Below are positions 51,801 to 58,929 of a stretch of DNA of 63,693 bases, in pieces. The translations under genes were made by a program, and so were the position numbers. Numbering within the stretch: the stretch's first letter is position 1; every line of letters begins with the position of its first letter. The DNA is from Candidatus Blautia stercorigallinarum. GTDB lineage: Bacteria > Bacillota > Clostridia > Lachnospirales > Lachnospiraceae. Location of the stretch: the NCBI GenBank assembly GCA_019112785.1, contig DXIQ01000106.1:1-63693 (forward strand). The letters run 5' to 3'. Below the pieces are notes generated by a model that saw only the letters and a program-made list of their open reading frames with translations, searched no databases and was not told the origin of the DNA.

Positions 51801-52928
51801 ATTTATTCCATTCAATGTTATTTGTCCATCACTATAGACAGCCGTTACAATATTCGAGTCTTCTGACGTAACCTCTACCCTCCATCCTTCAGGGCAATTT
51901 ACACCTATATTTTTCACATCTCCGACTTTTAAAGTTATGGTTTCTTCTGCAGAAATTCCCTCCAGAGAAATCGATTCAGATGTTTCTAAACTTATATTTC
52001 CCAAATCAAAATCTTTCTCTAAATCAACAAATTGATTCTCGATTTCTTTTGTCTTATATTTTCCTTCTTTTGAAATTACAATCTTATAACTTGTTCCTTT
52101 TCCCCCTCGAACATTATCTAAGGAAAAACTTCCATCTTTTTCTGTGAATACAGAGCCTACGGTTGTTCCTTCACTGTCGCCTTCCACAGAAATCAAATCC
52201 ACATTTGCATCGGCAATAGGTTCACTTTCAAAAATGTCCACCACTTTCCCCTTTATACTATACATAGGGCGTACTTGAACATTGTTGATAGTCACACTAC
52301 TACTTTTTTCTATATCATAACTTTTCCATGTAGCAACAATAGTGACTTCTCCTGCTGTATGGATAGTTAATATTCCTGTCGTAGGATTGATAGATGCATT
52401 TTGTGTTGTACAAGACCACTCAATATTAGGATTTTCTATGATGATACCTGTTGTAGTTTCTCGCACCGTTGCTGTAAACGGTGTTTCGCAGGTTTCCCCT
52501 ATATAAAATGGGCCATCAGGAGCTGTTATCGTTACTTCATACTCCTTTTCCAAAGGCGGCTGCTCTTCTCCTCCTTCACTCGGTTCAGTAGGTTCTTCTC
52601 CAGGTTCTGTAGTTCCGTCTGGCTCTTCTCCACCTTCATCAGTTTCAGTCCCGTCTTCGCTTCCATCTCCTGCATCAAGTTCTGTAACTGCATTCTCATC
52701 ACCAGCCTCGTTAAATGTACTGCTTTCATCTGATGCTTCCAGAGATGCTTCCGCTGGCACAGATTCTTCTGTAGTCACAGGTTCTTCTGTCACGATTTCT
52801 TCCTGCACTGGCTCCCCATCTACTGCTGCCGCCTGCAGCTGTACAGGTTCCATGACCATTCCCACTACCATGGCAAAGGTCAGCATGAAAGCCAGTATCC
52901 GTTCTTTACATGTTCGCTTTCCTTTCAT
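45864..52928 (-). CDS. Giant secreted multi-domain surface protein (2354 residues)
   Basis: Large exported protein, probably rod-like and cell-attached. Residues 1-36: signal peptide (FMLTFAMVVGMVM...AAA). ~37-115: acidic Glu/Pro/Thr-rich stretch. ~118-205: Ig-like Big domain (ASINPTTGILTIHTAGEVTI). ~210-300: carboxypeptidase-regulatory-like domain (YSIKGKVVDIFESEPIADAN). ~310-620: further Ig-like units. ~640-800: YDG-type repeat (KPLHVTDITFENKIYDGTTN). ~980-2250: many Ig-like modules, several with D(M/L)AGN and TVTV(T/R)(D/E)(R/H)NF motifs. ~2325-2345: membrane helix followed by a Lys/Arg tail (KRKERKEKTEK). No LPxTG motif is present. The start overlaps the four-span membrane gene by 23 bases, and the operon begins with a kinase and phosphatase. 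Confidence 0.9.
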   Translation of the reverse strand: MKGKRTCKERILAFMLTFAMVVGMVMEPVQLQAAAVDGEPVQEEIVTEEPVTTEESVPAEASLEASDESSTFNEAGDENAVTELDAGDGSEDGTETDEGGEEPDGTTEPGEEPTEPSEGGEEQPPLEKEYEVTITAPDGPFYIGETCETPFTATVRETTTGIIIENPNIEWSCTTQNASINPTTGILTIHTAGEVTIVATWKSYDIEKSSSVTINNVQVRPMYSIKGKVVDIFESEPIADANVDLISVEGDSEGTTVGSVFTEKDGSFSLDNVRGGKGTSYKIVISKEGKYKTKEIENQFVDLEKDFDLGNISLETSESISLEGISAEETITLKVGDVKNIGVNCPEGWRVEVTSEDSNIVTAVYSDGQITLNGINAGETSLMISAHGQNIEIEVTVEKYGNITGSIQIVDQSESYQVHDQITIEAEFFSNNISINDANKIVSFRVFYPDGTEHPTEPQDVSLSGGKATTSFTFPYAGNYTIYCALEEDGKYAERCETSITVANVVPLESQKIESIDQPEEPIGTYGDNEGDTTKIEFTATVADVNSTDLRKGWTVTSDAIEGYTVTINPDSIKKNENGLFNVSGYINLKPSKAGNNLNLTLTYSHTDDKNQQVYGDATNSTTFSINQKPLHVTDITFENKIYDGTTNVGIQSVTFDEEDIVEGDKSEIVADINGQTFQLATATRDDKDNVKEGISYLPWQDEIQWDEEQTGTISLVNDAMNDNYLIVKGEEIGEKGFTCEIKRRPIYLEVSDGTREYGTDLPEDQKNVELKAYDKDDKSGIVDGDKVEDNITVIDTKPEALVQEAAYAYALKPSILDENSENGQIIEGTDSVVNSANKNYCYKIDTDDQGNPLFGDLTITERTLTKNNIHDFVSYEGDIFTDQENSNLWVRGNLAGDSTAYGIWVKINSDNSLFDAIKITAVSPLDSEESMESEYDKKIGDNRKISFNTSEKIDSVGQKIIFELYKDTVLCSKPYTQTVYIDTKAPSVTFEDLVGENTPLDSIISAISFGNYKNTLFSVPVTVRDNGSGKRNFDQVVLDVTDDISKEELCTVLNGLSEEDWDSGTEGVPIPVGKGENEETIEGYYVAAVRTYDNLGNTLIYASNGIVIENKEPSIQFPADLDYRYNQEYLEKAIEIDDITVTDYDVKETEYVSSGINNIQYVIYQGTEENKISEAMVYSTENDTQYSYERLRDKNGEPLKIAFKGVLDIKNLGDKEKILADHNDVYLKVMATDNSGKTVSAVQQLTIDLTSPEVNVQYTNEPNTSVQNGTYFNGNRKAVLSIKDRNIVPGQIYFNLTLTDKKLNETYTLDSASIEQLRELTDVTPKPQNVFSSISTEMKDLGDGVQQMDIVFVFNGEDRYEVNFSCVDGLGNGNDNVSYSTDVTEAANHVFTIDKTSPVIKQIYTAGGTEISLQPGEPYYVQSPVYYTTYVDEHNFAGEGLDFGAVSQTEISRNTDGAWNPDDLMQDSSQWAENGVNGITEQWKYTFTFEAQGAYRHFFEYKDLAGKPAIYVDSNGNEISNTDALFTIDWTQATGSVSINGFGFWETFLHNITFGLFNPGSVDVEMNAEDYTSPLYAVQYFRTPDPMSLEQLENYDWSNTSYMDPSEDGYKAHGAFTVNPDEQFVVYMKVTDYANNVSYFSSDGMIVDSTKPAPVVTITNLSQSQNGIFNEDVTLQIDVEDPYAGDTYSGLERVWYTVSASGNVNTSETIELLNSSNRVQSNQTFSQVVTVPANVYNSNDVKVQAFAVDFSGNQGESEVTEMKIDVTNPTISVSWDLNNPLNGSFYKDTRTATVTVTDRNFDPNNVRFSITNTDGTEASIGGWSSSSDIGVSDSATSTCQVAFPAEGDYTFTLGCTDLAGNSTEYGQTDEFTIDKTVPEISVSYDNNSARNGNYYNEARIATVTVREHNFNAADVKAAITASLEGRGISAPSISGFSGNGDVHTATVTYGIDGDYTFDVEYTDMAGNAAAEYTPDDFTVDLTEPEIEITDVADKSANNDVVSPRVKATDVNYDAKNVTVTITGANNGKVNIGNVVSAIENGQTMKFNDFARQEKMDDLYTLTAKAVDMAGNEKEESIRFSVNRYGSVYVLDNDTKDWLDIKDYTYINEEKEVGVIEYNVDSIENRQITVNRDGEMTNLKEKTDYKVTSSGTEAQWKENHYILDAPNFATEGKYSVIFSTQDKAGNVMNNRSVKKSDQNLPIEFAVDKTAPTAVVTGVKDGGTYRSTEQLMTIDAKDNLALNEVIVSINGKNEIYKAEELKEKNGIIQVKIPSAYHFQKIEVTASDAADNILGQMQVKGRGRPVALSVLVTPNIAVQYYMNKPFFWGTVAAFIAAAGGAALGIKRKERKEKTEK

Positions 52929-53400
52929 TCTCCTTAACTCCTTTTTTCCTTTTTACTTGTGCTAAATATTGGAATACCTTTCCTGTTACCAGGAAGTGTA
53001 AATAAAAGCATGTGATTGTTATAAACAAGGATAAGAAATCCAAAATCCGGTTAGCGCCTATTGTCATATTGCAATAGACGGCTCCGATTAGGCCTATAAG
53101 GAATAAAATGTCAATTCCTATAGCCACCGGGTTTTCCCATACTCTCAGGCAGGAAGGAATCCTGCTCTGTGGAAGTCTTTTTGCCAATGTCTCCTTATAT
53201 TTCCGATACATCAAAAAATAACTGACGCAGCCGGATAGGATTCCTGCCCAGAATAAAATCCCTGCCAGAGTTCCTATTCCTTTCTTTATTCCCGTCTCCC
53301 CTCTGCCGTATAAAGGCAGTAAAAACAGCGCAATGGAAATCAGGAAAAAGCACCCGACTGTGATCAGGAATCTTTTCTCTAAGTCCTGCAAGTTCTTCAT
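52906..53400 (-). CDS. Four-span membrane protein of the kinase / surface-protein operon
   Basis: A 164-residue membrane protein with four hydrophobic segments (around residues 11-30, 41-64, 92-110, 120-142). The first loop faces outside and has the sequence PLYGRGETGIKKGIG. The loop between helices 2 and 3 is basic (MYRKYKETLAKRLPQSRI) and the tail is basic (QVKRKKGVKENERKANM), which places both ends inside. I do not recognise the family. It starts 3 bases after the single-span protein gene and overlaps the giant surface protein gene by 23 bases, so the three are very likely made together; a role in anchoring or exporting the giant protein is inference. Confidence 0.82.
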   Translation of the reverse strand: MKNLQDLEKRFLITVGCFFLISIALFLLPLYGRGETGIKKGIGTLAGILFWAGILSGCVSYFLMYRKYKETLAKRLPQSRIPSCLRVWENPVAIGIDILFLIGLIGAVYCNMTIGANRILDFLSLFITITCFYLHFLVTGKVFQYLAQVKRKKGVKENERKANM

Positions 53401-53403
53401 CTG

Positions 53404-53940
53404 TCACACCACCTCGTCTGTATGTATCAGCATTGTGTATTTTTCAATCCGGAACATTCCATAGCTCTGGTCTGTTTCCTTCTGTATCTGTTCCAAAGTA
53501 GGAACTAAGTCTTCCGAGCTTAATACCTGTGTCTCCATACTGCTAGTGTTTTTCTGTTCTGTCTGCAAAGCTTCTGTAGGCCTGGAGGGGGGCTGGATCA
53601 GCTCGTTCATGTCTGCCTTCCGAACTTTTCCAAGTCTCTTGCTTGGGCTGAGACTTCCGGACTTTCCAAGTCCGCCGGTTCTTCCAATTCCCCCTGACCT
53701 TGCCAGCGTACCTGTATACCCTCTTCCTGCCGGTCTTCTCAGTGAACTGGTACGAGCATTTTTTTCTTCCATGCTCTGTACAGTTTTTCTCACAGAACGG
53801 CCGGTCTTGGCGTTGAATATATTCCGTATATCAAATTTAAAGAAAAAGGTCACACTTAATATGAGAAAAACAATGCACAATCCCAGACACACATAAAACA
53901 AGGTGTGAAACATATTAATCTGCTGCTGTATCCGCTGCAT
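53404..53940 (-). CDS. Single-span basic protein, possible kinase substrate
   Basis: A 178-residue protein with one membrane helix (about 12-33, YVCLGLCIVFLILSVTFFF) and a cytoplasmic C-terminal part. Residues ~70-105 are very basic and Gly/Ser/Thr-rich, with short repeats (ARSGGIGRTGGLGKSGSL). A Glu/Gln-rich section follows with SSMETQVLSSEDL, a Thr context like those phosphorylated by Hanks-type kinases and read by FHA domains. The end (GMFRIEKYTMLIHTDEVV) is beta-rich. The gene overlaps the kinase gene by 26 bases. I do not recognise the family. That it is a substrate of the adjacent kinase is a hypothesis from context and motif. Confidence 0.8.
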   Translation of the reverse strand: MQRIQQQINMFHTLFYVCLGLCIVFLILSVTFFFKFDIRNIFNAKTGRSVRKTVQSMEEKNARTSSLRRPAGRGYTGTLARSGGIGRTGGLGKSGSLSPSKRLGKVRKADMNELIQPPSRPTEALQTEQKNTSSMETQVLSSEDLVPTLEQIQKETDQSYGMFRIEKYTMLIHTDEVV

Positions 53941-55735
53941 CCTGCTCCCCTCCCTGTATATCTATCGCCAGATTCTCTCTGTTAAAAGTAGAATGCACAA
54001 TGTTCCTGGCAAAGCCCAGACTCTCGATCAGATTGTACTTCAGCTCCTGTTCATATTCCGCATTGGCCGAGCCGGTAACGATTTTCATGTTGCCCACAGC
54101 CTCCACAGCATGATCCAGTTCATTTTCCATCTGCTGCCGGGTAATTCCTGCACTCTTAAAGTTAGCGGCATTATCAGCGATCTGAAATGTCATTTCTTTA
54201 TATGCCAGAAGTATGTTTACATTATTTCCACTCGCCGAATCATCTTCTACTGTTTTCTGCAGGTCTCTCCAGTAATCCGCATAGGATACCCTAGAGTCTC
54301 CTGCCTGATTCCGCATTCCCAGGCTGTCATAGTATTCCGAAATCTTATAAAGATTTGCCGCACGATTGATATTTGCCTCATTAAGTTTCTCTGTAATCTC
54401 TGCCTCTGAGGCAATCTCCAGCCATTTTCTGGCTGCGCCTTTATTTCCGGTTCCGTTATAGGAAAAGTAATAGGCAATTCCCAGGTCATAGGCAAATTTA
54501 TCATAATCCTCTACATTTGCTTTCAGATATTCCTCATTCCTTCGATTCTTGTTTTCCTCTGTTCCCAGCACTTTTCGTATCTCCTGTTCCTCTGCATCTG
54601 AAAATACACAGGTAATCTGCTGGCTGGCCGCTTCATTTCCGGTATCTCCCTGAGCACTGTCATTATGTTCCCACAGAAAGAAATTCAACAGCTTCTCATA
54701 AGCTAAACCGTCGGAAGGATTTAAGGCAATGGCATTTTTATAATACTGAATGCACTGTTCTGGATCTGTGGACGCAAGATTGTCCGCTTCTTCCACATAT
54801 GTCTCATAGGTACTTGCCGTCACTGTATTTTCTGCAATTTTAAACCCCGTCGCTCCTGCGCCGGCCACAACAGTCAGCGCTGCGCTGCACAGAAAGGCCC
54901 TCCATTTTAAAGTCTGTTTCCTTTTATATTCGATATCCAGTTCATTATAATGTTCCAGTGCATACAAAAGCCCGCCGCAATTCTGATAGCGGTCATCCGG
55001 ATTTTTCTGGGTACATTTCAGAATGATCTCCTCCAGGCCGGAGGAAAGTTCCGGATTCCAATACCGGATCGGATACATCTCATAAGGCGGCTCACTGGGA
55101 TTATGTCCGGTGAGAAGATGGTAAAGAGTTGCTCCCAGGCAATAAATGTCGGTTCTGGCGTCGGTCTGTCCATGGCCTCCATACTGCTCCGGCGCTGCGT
55201 ATCCCTGGGTTCCCAGACATGTGGTATCCGCCACACTGTTTTCCTTAAATTCTCTGGCCGTACCAAAATCAATAAGCATAACCTTTCCATCCGGTTTTAA
55301 CATGACATTGGACGGCTTCATATCCCGGTAGATAATCGGCGGCTTTCTGGAATGAAGGTAAGAAAGCACATCACAGAGCTGTTTTGCCCATTCGATCACA
55401 TCTTCCTGGCTTTGAGCTCCATATTCTTTCGCAACGCTTTCCAGATGGCGCCCTTCTATGTAATCCATGACAATAAGAAAGGTTCCGTCTCCATCGATCA
55501 CATCGATAATACTGGGCAGATTGGGATGGCTCAGCTTTTTCAGCATTTCGGTCTCTGCAATCAGTCCCTGCTTTACCACCTCAAAGTTCTGTACACCATC
55601 TTTACGTACCTCCTTGATGGCCCACTGCTTATTTGCCCTTTCATTCATAGCCAGGTAAACAACACTCATTCCTCCCTGGCCGATCTTATTTAAAATTTTA
55701 TATTTTCCATCCACTAAAGAACCAATTTCAAGCAT
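53915..55735 (-). CDS. Hanks-type serine/threonine protein kinase with TPR-like tail
   Basis: Membrane-anchored Ser/Thr kinase of 606 residues. The kinase domain (about 11-262) is complete: Gly loop GQGGMSVVYLA, K41 in WAIKEV, catalytic D138 in IIYRDMKPSN, DFG D156 in LIDFGTARE, and the activation segment GTQGYAAPEQYGG. One membrane helix follows (~280-299). The C-terminal ~300 residues, expected outside, look like alpha-helical TPR/SEL-type repeats (QCIQYYKNAIALNPSDGLAY; AARKWLEIASEAEI). No PASTA domains occur, unlike PknB/PrkC. The gene starts 11 bases after the phosphatase gene and overlaps the next gene by 26 bases. It probably phosphorylates partners encoded in the same operon. Confidence 0.93.
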   Translation of the reverse strand: MLEIGSLVDGKYKILNKIGQGGMSVVYLAMNERANKQWAIKEVRKDGVQNFEVVKQGLIAETEMLKKLSHPNLPSIIDVIDGDGTFLIVMDYIEGRHLESVAKEYGAQSQEDVIEWAKQLCDVLSYLHSRKPPIIYRDMKPSNVMLKPDGKVMLIDFGTAREFKENSVADTTCLGTQGYAAPEQYGGHGQTDARTDIYCLGATLYHLLTGHNPSEPPYEMYPIRYWNPELSSGLEEIILKCTQKNPDDRYQNCGGLLYALEHYNELDIEYKRKQTLKWRAFLCSAALTVVAGAGATGFKIAENTVTASTYETYVEEADNLASTDPEQCIQYYKNAIALNPSDGLAYEKLLNFFLWEHNDSAQGDTGNEAASQQITCVFSDAEEQEIRKVLGTEENKNRRNEEYLKANVEDYDKFAYDLGIAYYFSYNGTGNKGAARKWLEIASEAEITEKLNEANINRAANLYKISEYYDSLGMRNQAGDSRVSYADYWRDLQKTVEDDSASGNNVNILLAYKEMTFQIADNAANFKSAGITRQQMENELDHAVEAVGNMKIVTGSANAEYEQELKYNLIESLGFARNIVHSTFNRENLAIDIQGGEQDAADTAAD

Positions 55736-55746
55736 ATGTCTTCCCC

Positions 55747-56514
55747 CTAGTATGCCCGGATCAAAGCAACTGAAATATTGTCTTCTTCTCGTCTTGACTT
55801 ATTAAGCTCTGTGAAATATACAGCTGCTTCTTTCATTTTTTCTTCCGTCGCCATAAGCTCAGGTTTCAATCTATCATAAAACTCCTGAGGCTGTATTACA
55901 TGGCGGAACCCGTCGGAGCACATCATGAACACGGAATCAGGCTGGTATTCGCCTACATAGAAATCCGGTTCGATCACACTGCTGGCGCCTACGCACTGAA
56001 GCAGCATATTTCTCTTCGGGTGTATCTTCGCCTCCTCAAGAGTCATTCTTCCCAAATCCATTTCCCTTTGTACAAAAGTCTGATCTGCGGTCATCTGGTT
56101 TATTCCTTCTTTCAGGTAATAAACTCTGGAATCTCCCACATTGATGATATAATAAACATTCTCTACCAGCAGCAAAGCCACTGCAGTAGTTCCAAGACTG
56201 GCATTACAGCTCAGCCCATATTCACTAATTTTCTGATTTTGTTCTAAGATTAAATCTGTCCAACTCTGTCTCACAACATTTGCTTCAATCCCGCTGTATA
56301 AGATCCGGGGAAACTCCCTGTGAAACCAGTCGGAAAAAGCCTTAACTAAAATGGCGCTGGCAACCTCGCCTTTTTCAAGGCCGCCCATACCATCACAGAT
56401 AACTCCTAACAGTACCTGCCCATAATCTGTAGCCGCTGTTTCCAACAATATAGAATCCTGATTTGTTTTTTTTCTAATTCCTACATCTGTGAGGACTGCT
56501 GTTAAAAAATTCAT
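55747..56514 (-). CDS. PP2C-type protein phosphatase (Stp-like)
   Basis: Cytoplasmic Mn/Mg-dependent Ser/Thr phosphatase of 255 residues, expected to reverse the adjacent kinase. PP2C motifs are present in order: TDVGIRKKTNQDS, CDGMGGLEKGEVAS, SLGTTAVALLL, INVGDSRVYYL, MCSDGFRHV and EEDNISVALI, with the metal-binding Asp residues kept. It is the first gene of the five-gene unit; the kinase gene starts 11 bases later. This phosphatase-kinase order is common, but the downstream genes differ from the usual ribosome-biogenesis neighbours of PrpC/PrkC. Confidence 0.93.
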   Translation of the reverse strand: MNFLTAVLTDVGIRKKTNQDSILLETAATDYGQVLLGVICDGMGGLEKGEVASAILVKAFSDWFHREFPRILYSGIEANVVRQSWTDLILEQNQKISEYGLSCNASLGTTAVALLLVENVYYIINVGDSRVYYLKEGINQMTADQTFVQREMDLGRMTLEEAKIHPKRNMLLQCVGASSVIEPDFYVGEYQPDSVFMMCSDGFRHVIQPQEFYDRLKPELMATEEKMKEAAVYFTELNKSRREEDNISVALIRAY

Positions 56515-57087
56515 TTTTATACACTCTCATTCATTAATTTGTACGGAACCCAGCCTTGCTCCCTGTCCATTCAGACATTTACAAACCTTAACTATATCTG
56601 AATTTTAGATGAACACTCATTCAATGAAAAAATCAAATCTATTTTTTGCACCGATTTATGAGCTATATAGTATATTTATAGAAGCAAATCTGTACTTTTT
56701 TATGTTTCAATAATTCAAAAAGGGGATTCATGTCATTGATAAGAAAATATAGAATTGTTTAAGAATATCTATTTCATAAAATTTTATAATTGGGGAATAC
56801 TGGCTGATCTGCCTTCGAAATGTATCTTTACCATATCATAAACTTGCTTGTTTCTCAATTAGCAAAAATGCTGAATTCTATTTCCGGATCATTCCCTCCA
56901 ATATGCCTAAAAACAGAAAGATATCAGAGGGAATAATTCAGATATTTTTTCTATAGGATTCTAATTTCGTGAATCTCTCTCCCTGGTTCAAGCTCCCAAA
57001 ACAGCAATCAATTTCCTGTTGCTCCCCCTTCTCTATTAATGTATATAAACATACAAAATCCTTCTGGTTTCTTTTCTTAAATAACCA
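56515..57087. other. AT-rich intergenic region, 573 bases
   Basis: No confident gene is seen. It contains the likely promoter zone of the phosphatase-kinase operon (AT-rich, no single good -35/-10 pair), a loose hairpin ATTCCCTC...GAGGGAAT at about 56890-56935, and an in-frame 49-codon open extension after the acetyltransferase stop (56938-57087). Confidence 0.6.
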
Positions 57088-57633
57088 TTAATCATTCAGC
57101 GCACAACTCATCTCATACCAGGGCACGCCTCCCCAGGTGGACTTAGACAGTCCATGACTGGTGAATCCCATTTTTTCATACATAGGAATTTTATCAGCCA
57201 GACAGGTGAGGACTGCCATCTTCCTTCCCCGTTCTTTTTCCCTTTGAAGGTAGATATGCATCAGTTCTCTTGCCAGACCCTGGCCCCTGTATTCCGGAAG
57301 GACATCCAGTCCCAACAGTATCACATTTTTTCCCTCAGGCTGGTACAACGTATTGTCATAAAAAAATTCATCCCGGAAACTGACTTCATCGGTTGCCAGG
57401 CCGCATAGAAATCCCGCAAGTAATCCGTTCTTTCTGTCAACCGCCGTCAGGAACATCTCTGGAGCCGCAGCCGCCCGGTCTTTCATCATTTTCTCCGTGC
57501 ATGCTTCGTTGGGTGGAAAGCAGACCTGTTCGATCCGTGCTGCCTGGTCTCCTTCCTCCGAGCGGATATACCGGAACTCAAAACGCTCATACAGACTCTC
57601 TGCCGCCTGTTGGCATCCTTTTATATCACTCAT
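57088..57633 (-). CDS. GNAT family N-acetyltransferase
   Basis: A 181-residue acetyl-CoA-dependent acetyltransferase. The acetyl-CoA binding loop is visible as VLPEYRGQGLARELMHIYLQ (Q/RxxGxG/A). It is preceded by the strand VILLGLDV and followed by the beta-alpha unit MAVLTCLADKIPMYEKMGFT. The start is the ATG 10 bases after AGGAGG, giving MSDIKGCQQAAE; the frame extends 7 codons further upstream without a site. Substrate is unknown. Confidence 0.88.
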   Translation of the reverse strand: MSDIKGCQQAAESLYERFEFRYIRSEEGDQAARIEQVCFPPNEACTEKMMKDRAAAAPEMFLTAVDRKNGLLAGFLCGLATDEVSFRDEFFYDNTLYQPEGKNVILLGLDVLPEYRGQGLARELMHIYLQREKERGRKMAVLTCLADKIPMYEKMGFTSHGLSKSTWGGVPWYEMSCALND

Positions 57634-57708
57634 TTTCCCTATTCCTCCTGCCATTATCCTATCATATTCCTCATAATACTATTTTCCAGTCTTTTTATGC
57701 AGCACCTG

Positions 57709-58275
57709 TCACCGGCTGGAAAATTCTTTGATATACTGATCCGTTTTCTCCATAATTGTTTTTAAAATTTCCAGATCACGGAGAGCATTTCCTGTCTCCA
57801 TAGAATGGTTAGCCTGCTCTGTCAGATATAGAGGCAGCCCTCTTTTCTCACATTCTGCAGAAATAACTTCCGTCTTAGCCCAGTCATCACCGGTCCCGTG
57901 AAAGACGATCCCCTCTGTGCCGATTGCCTGGAAAGAAGCTTCCACCGGAGTATAATAGATATGTCCGGCGCCAATTTCATATTGGGCATCATAAGAAGCC
58001 GCCACAGCTGTTCCGATACTTTTGGAGATAAACAGAACGCGATCATAAGAATGAAAATCCAGGTCTGCAAATTTTTCCGTTACATTGGCAAGGGCCTGTT
58101 CATAGGCCTCATACATTTTCTTCATGTCACCTTTAATGCCGGAAGGCAGCTTCCCGTAGTCTGCACAAACAATCTCATATCCATACTGTCCTGCCAGCTT
58201 CCTGCTGTAGTATAAAAGGGGTTTATCCACATGATAACCCACTCCCGGAAATATCACCGCAATTTTTATCTCCAT
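57709..58275 (-). CDS. Alpha/beta-hydrolase-like protein
   Basis: A 188-residue cytoplasmic protein with the strand order of a small alpha/beta hydrolase: IAVIFPGVGYHVDKPLLYY, VLFISKSIGTAVAA as the nucleophile elbow (SKSIGT, not the strict GxSxG), GIVFHGTGDDWAK for the acid, and QANHSME for the His. There is no lid domain. It lies 25 bases downstream of the CYTH gene, so the two may be cotranscribed. Substrate is unknown; it could also be a non-catalytic relative. Confidence 0.75.
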   Translation of the reverse strand: MEIKIAVIFPGVGYHVDKPLLYYSRKLAGQYGYEIVCADYGKLPSGIKGDMKKMYEAYEQALANVTEKFADLDFHSYDRVLFISKSIGTAVAASYDAQYEIGAGHIYYTPVEASFQAIGTEGIVFHGTGDDWAKTEVISAECEKRGLPLYLTEQANHSMETGNALRDLEILKTIMEKTDQYIKEFSSR

Positions 58276-58299
58276 GATCTTTTTTCTCCTTTTATTTTC

Positions 58300-58881
58300 T
58301 TATTTATCCATGAGCATACTGAGATAAGAAGTCCTGACTGTATTGTCCATGGAAAGTCCCAGTTCCTGCAAAATCTCTCTCATCTGAACCAGACATTTCT
58401 CCCTGAGATTTTCTTTTCTCACAATGACCTCCAGCTCCAGGAAATCTCCCAGATTTTCTACCTGGTCCAGACATGCGGTCATTTCTTCTCTCCGAAGGTA
58501 ATTCCGAGTCTTCTTTACACCTGCTACCCGTGTAAATCCAATAGCCCCCAGGATTTTCTCCATGCAATCCGGGTCCTCTATACCTGTTTCATACTCCCGC
58601 CGGGACATAGAAATCTGATCCATTTTTTTCCCTTTAAAATTGATCTGAGCCCTGGTCTTACCGGTAAAAAGATCCCTGGTCTTTCTGATACGCAGGGCTT
58701 CATCATGCTTTCTCACATCATGATATTCACTGTTATAATACATGTCTTCTTCTATGACTTTTTGGTATTTTTGAAACCCTCTGATCATCAGACTCTTCAT
58801 TATTCTTTCAGGATCTTCTATTGGGATCTTAATCTCAATTTCAAAATTCTCTATTTTCTTTAACTTTTCCTGCTGCGTCAT
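58300..58881 (-). CDS. CYTH domain protein (CyaB / thiamine-triphosphatase-like)
   Basis: A 193-residue protein with the CYTH superfamily signature FEIEIKI (ExExK) near the N-terminus, and further charged strands of the triphosphate tunnel (EALRIRKTRD, KTRAQINFKG, FLELEVIV, RTSYLSMLM). Class IV adenylate cyclases and triphosphatases share this fold; which reaction this copy performs cannot be told. It lies upstream of the hydrolase gene on the same strand. Confidence 0.87.
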   Translation of the reverse strand: MTQQEKLKKIENFEIEIKIPIEDPERIMKSLMIRGFQKYQKVIEEDMYYNSEYHDVRKHDEALRIRKTRDLFTGKTRAQINFKGKKMDQISMSRREYETGIEDPDCMEKILGAIGFTRVAGVKKTRNYLRREEMTACLDQVENLGDFLELEVIVRKENLREKCLVQMREILQELGLSMDNTVRTSYLSMLMDK

Positions 58882-58929
58882 ATTTTCTTTTATTTAGCGC
58901 CAGAATCATGGCTCTCCTTTCATCCATTT

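Noticed and set aside
52532-52729. Small frames inside the acidic N-terminal region of the giant gene
   Set aside because: They overlap the signal-peptide-proximal linker in another frame and derive from Glu/Thr repeats; no independent start signals.
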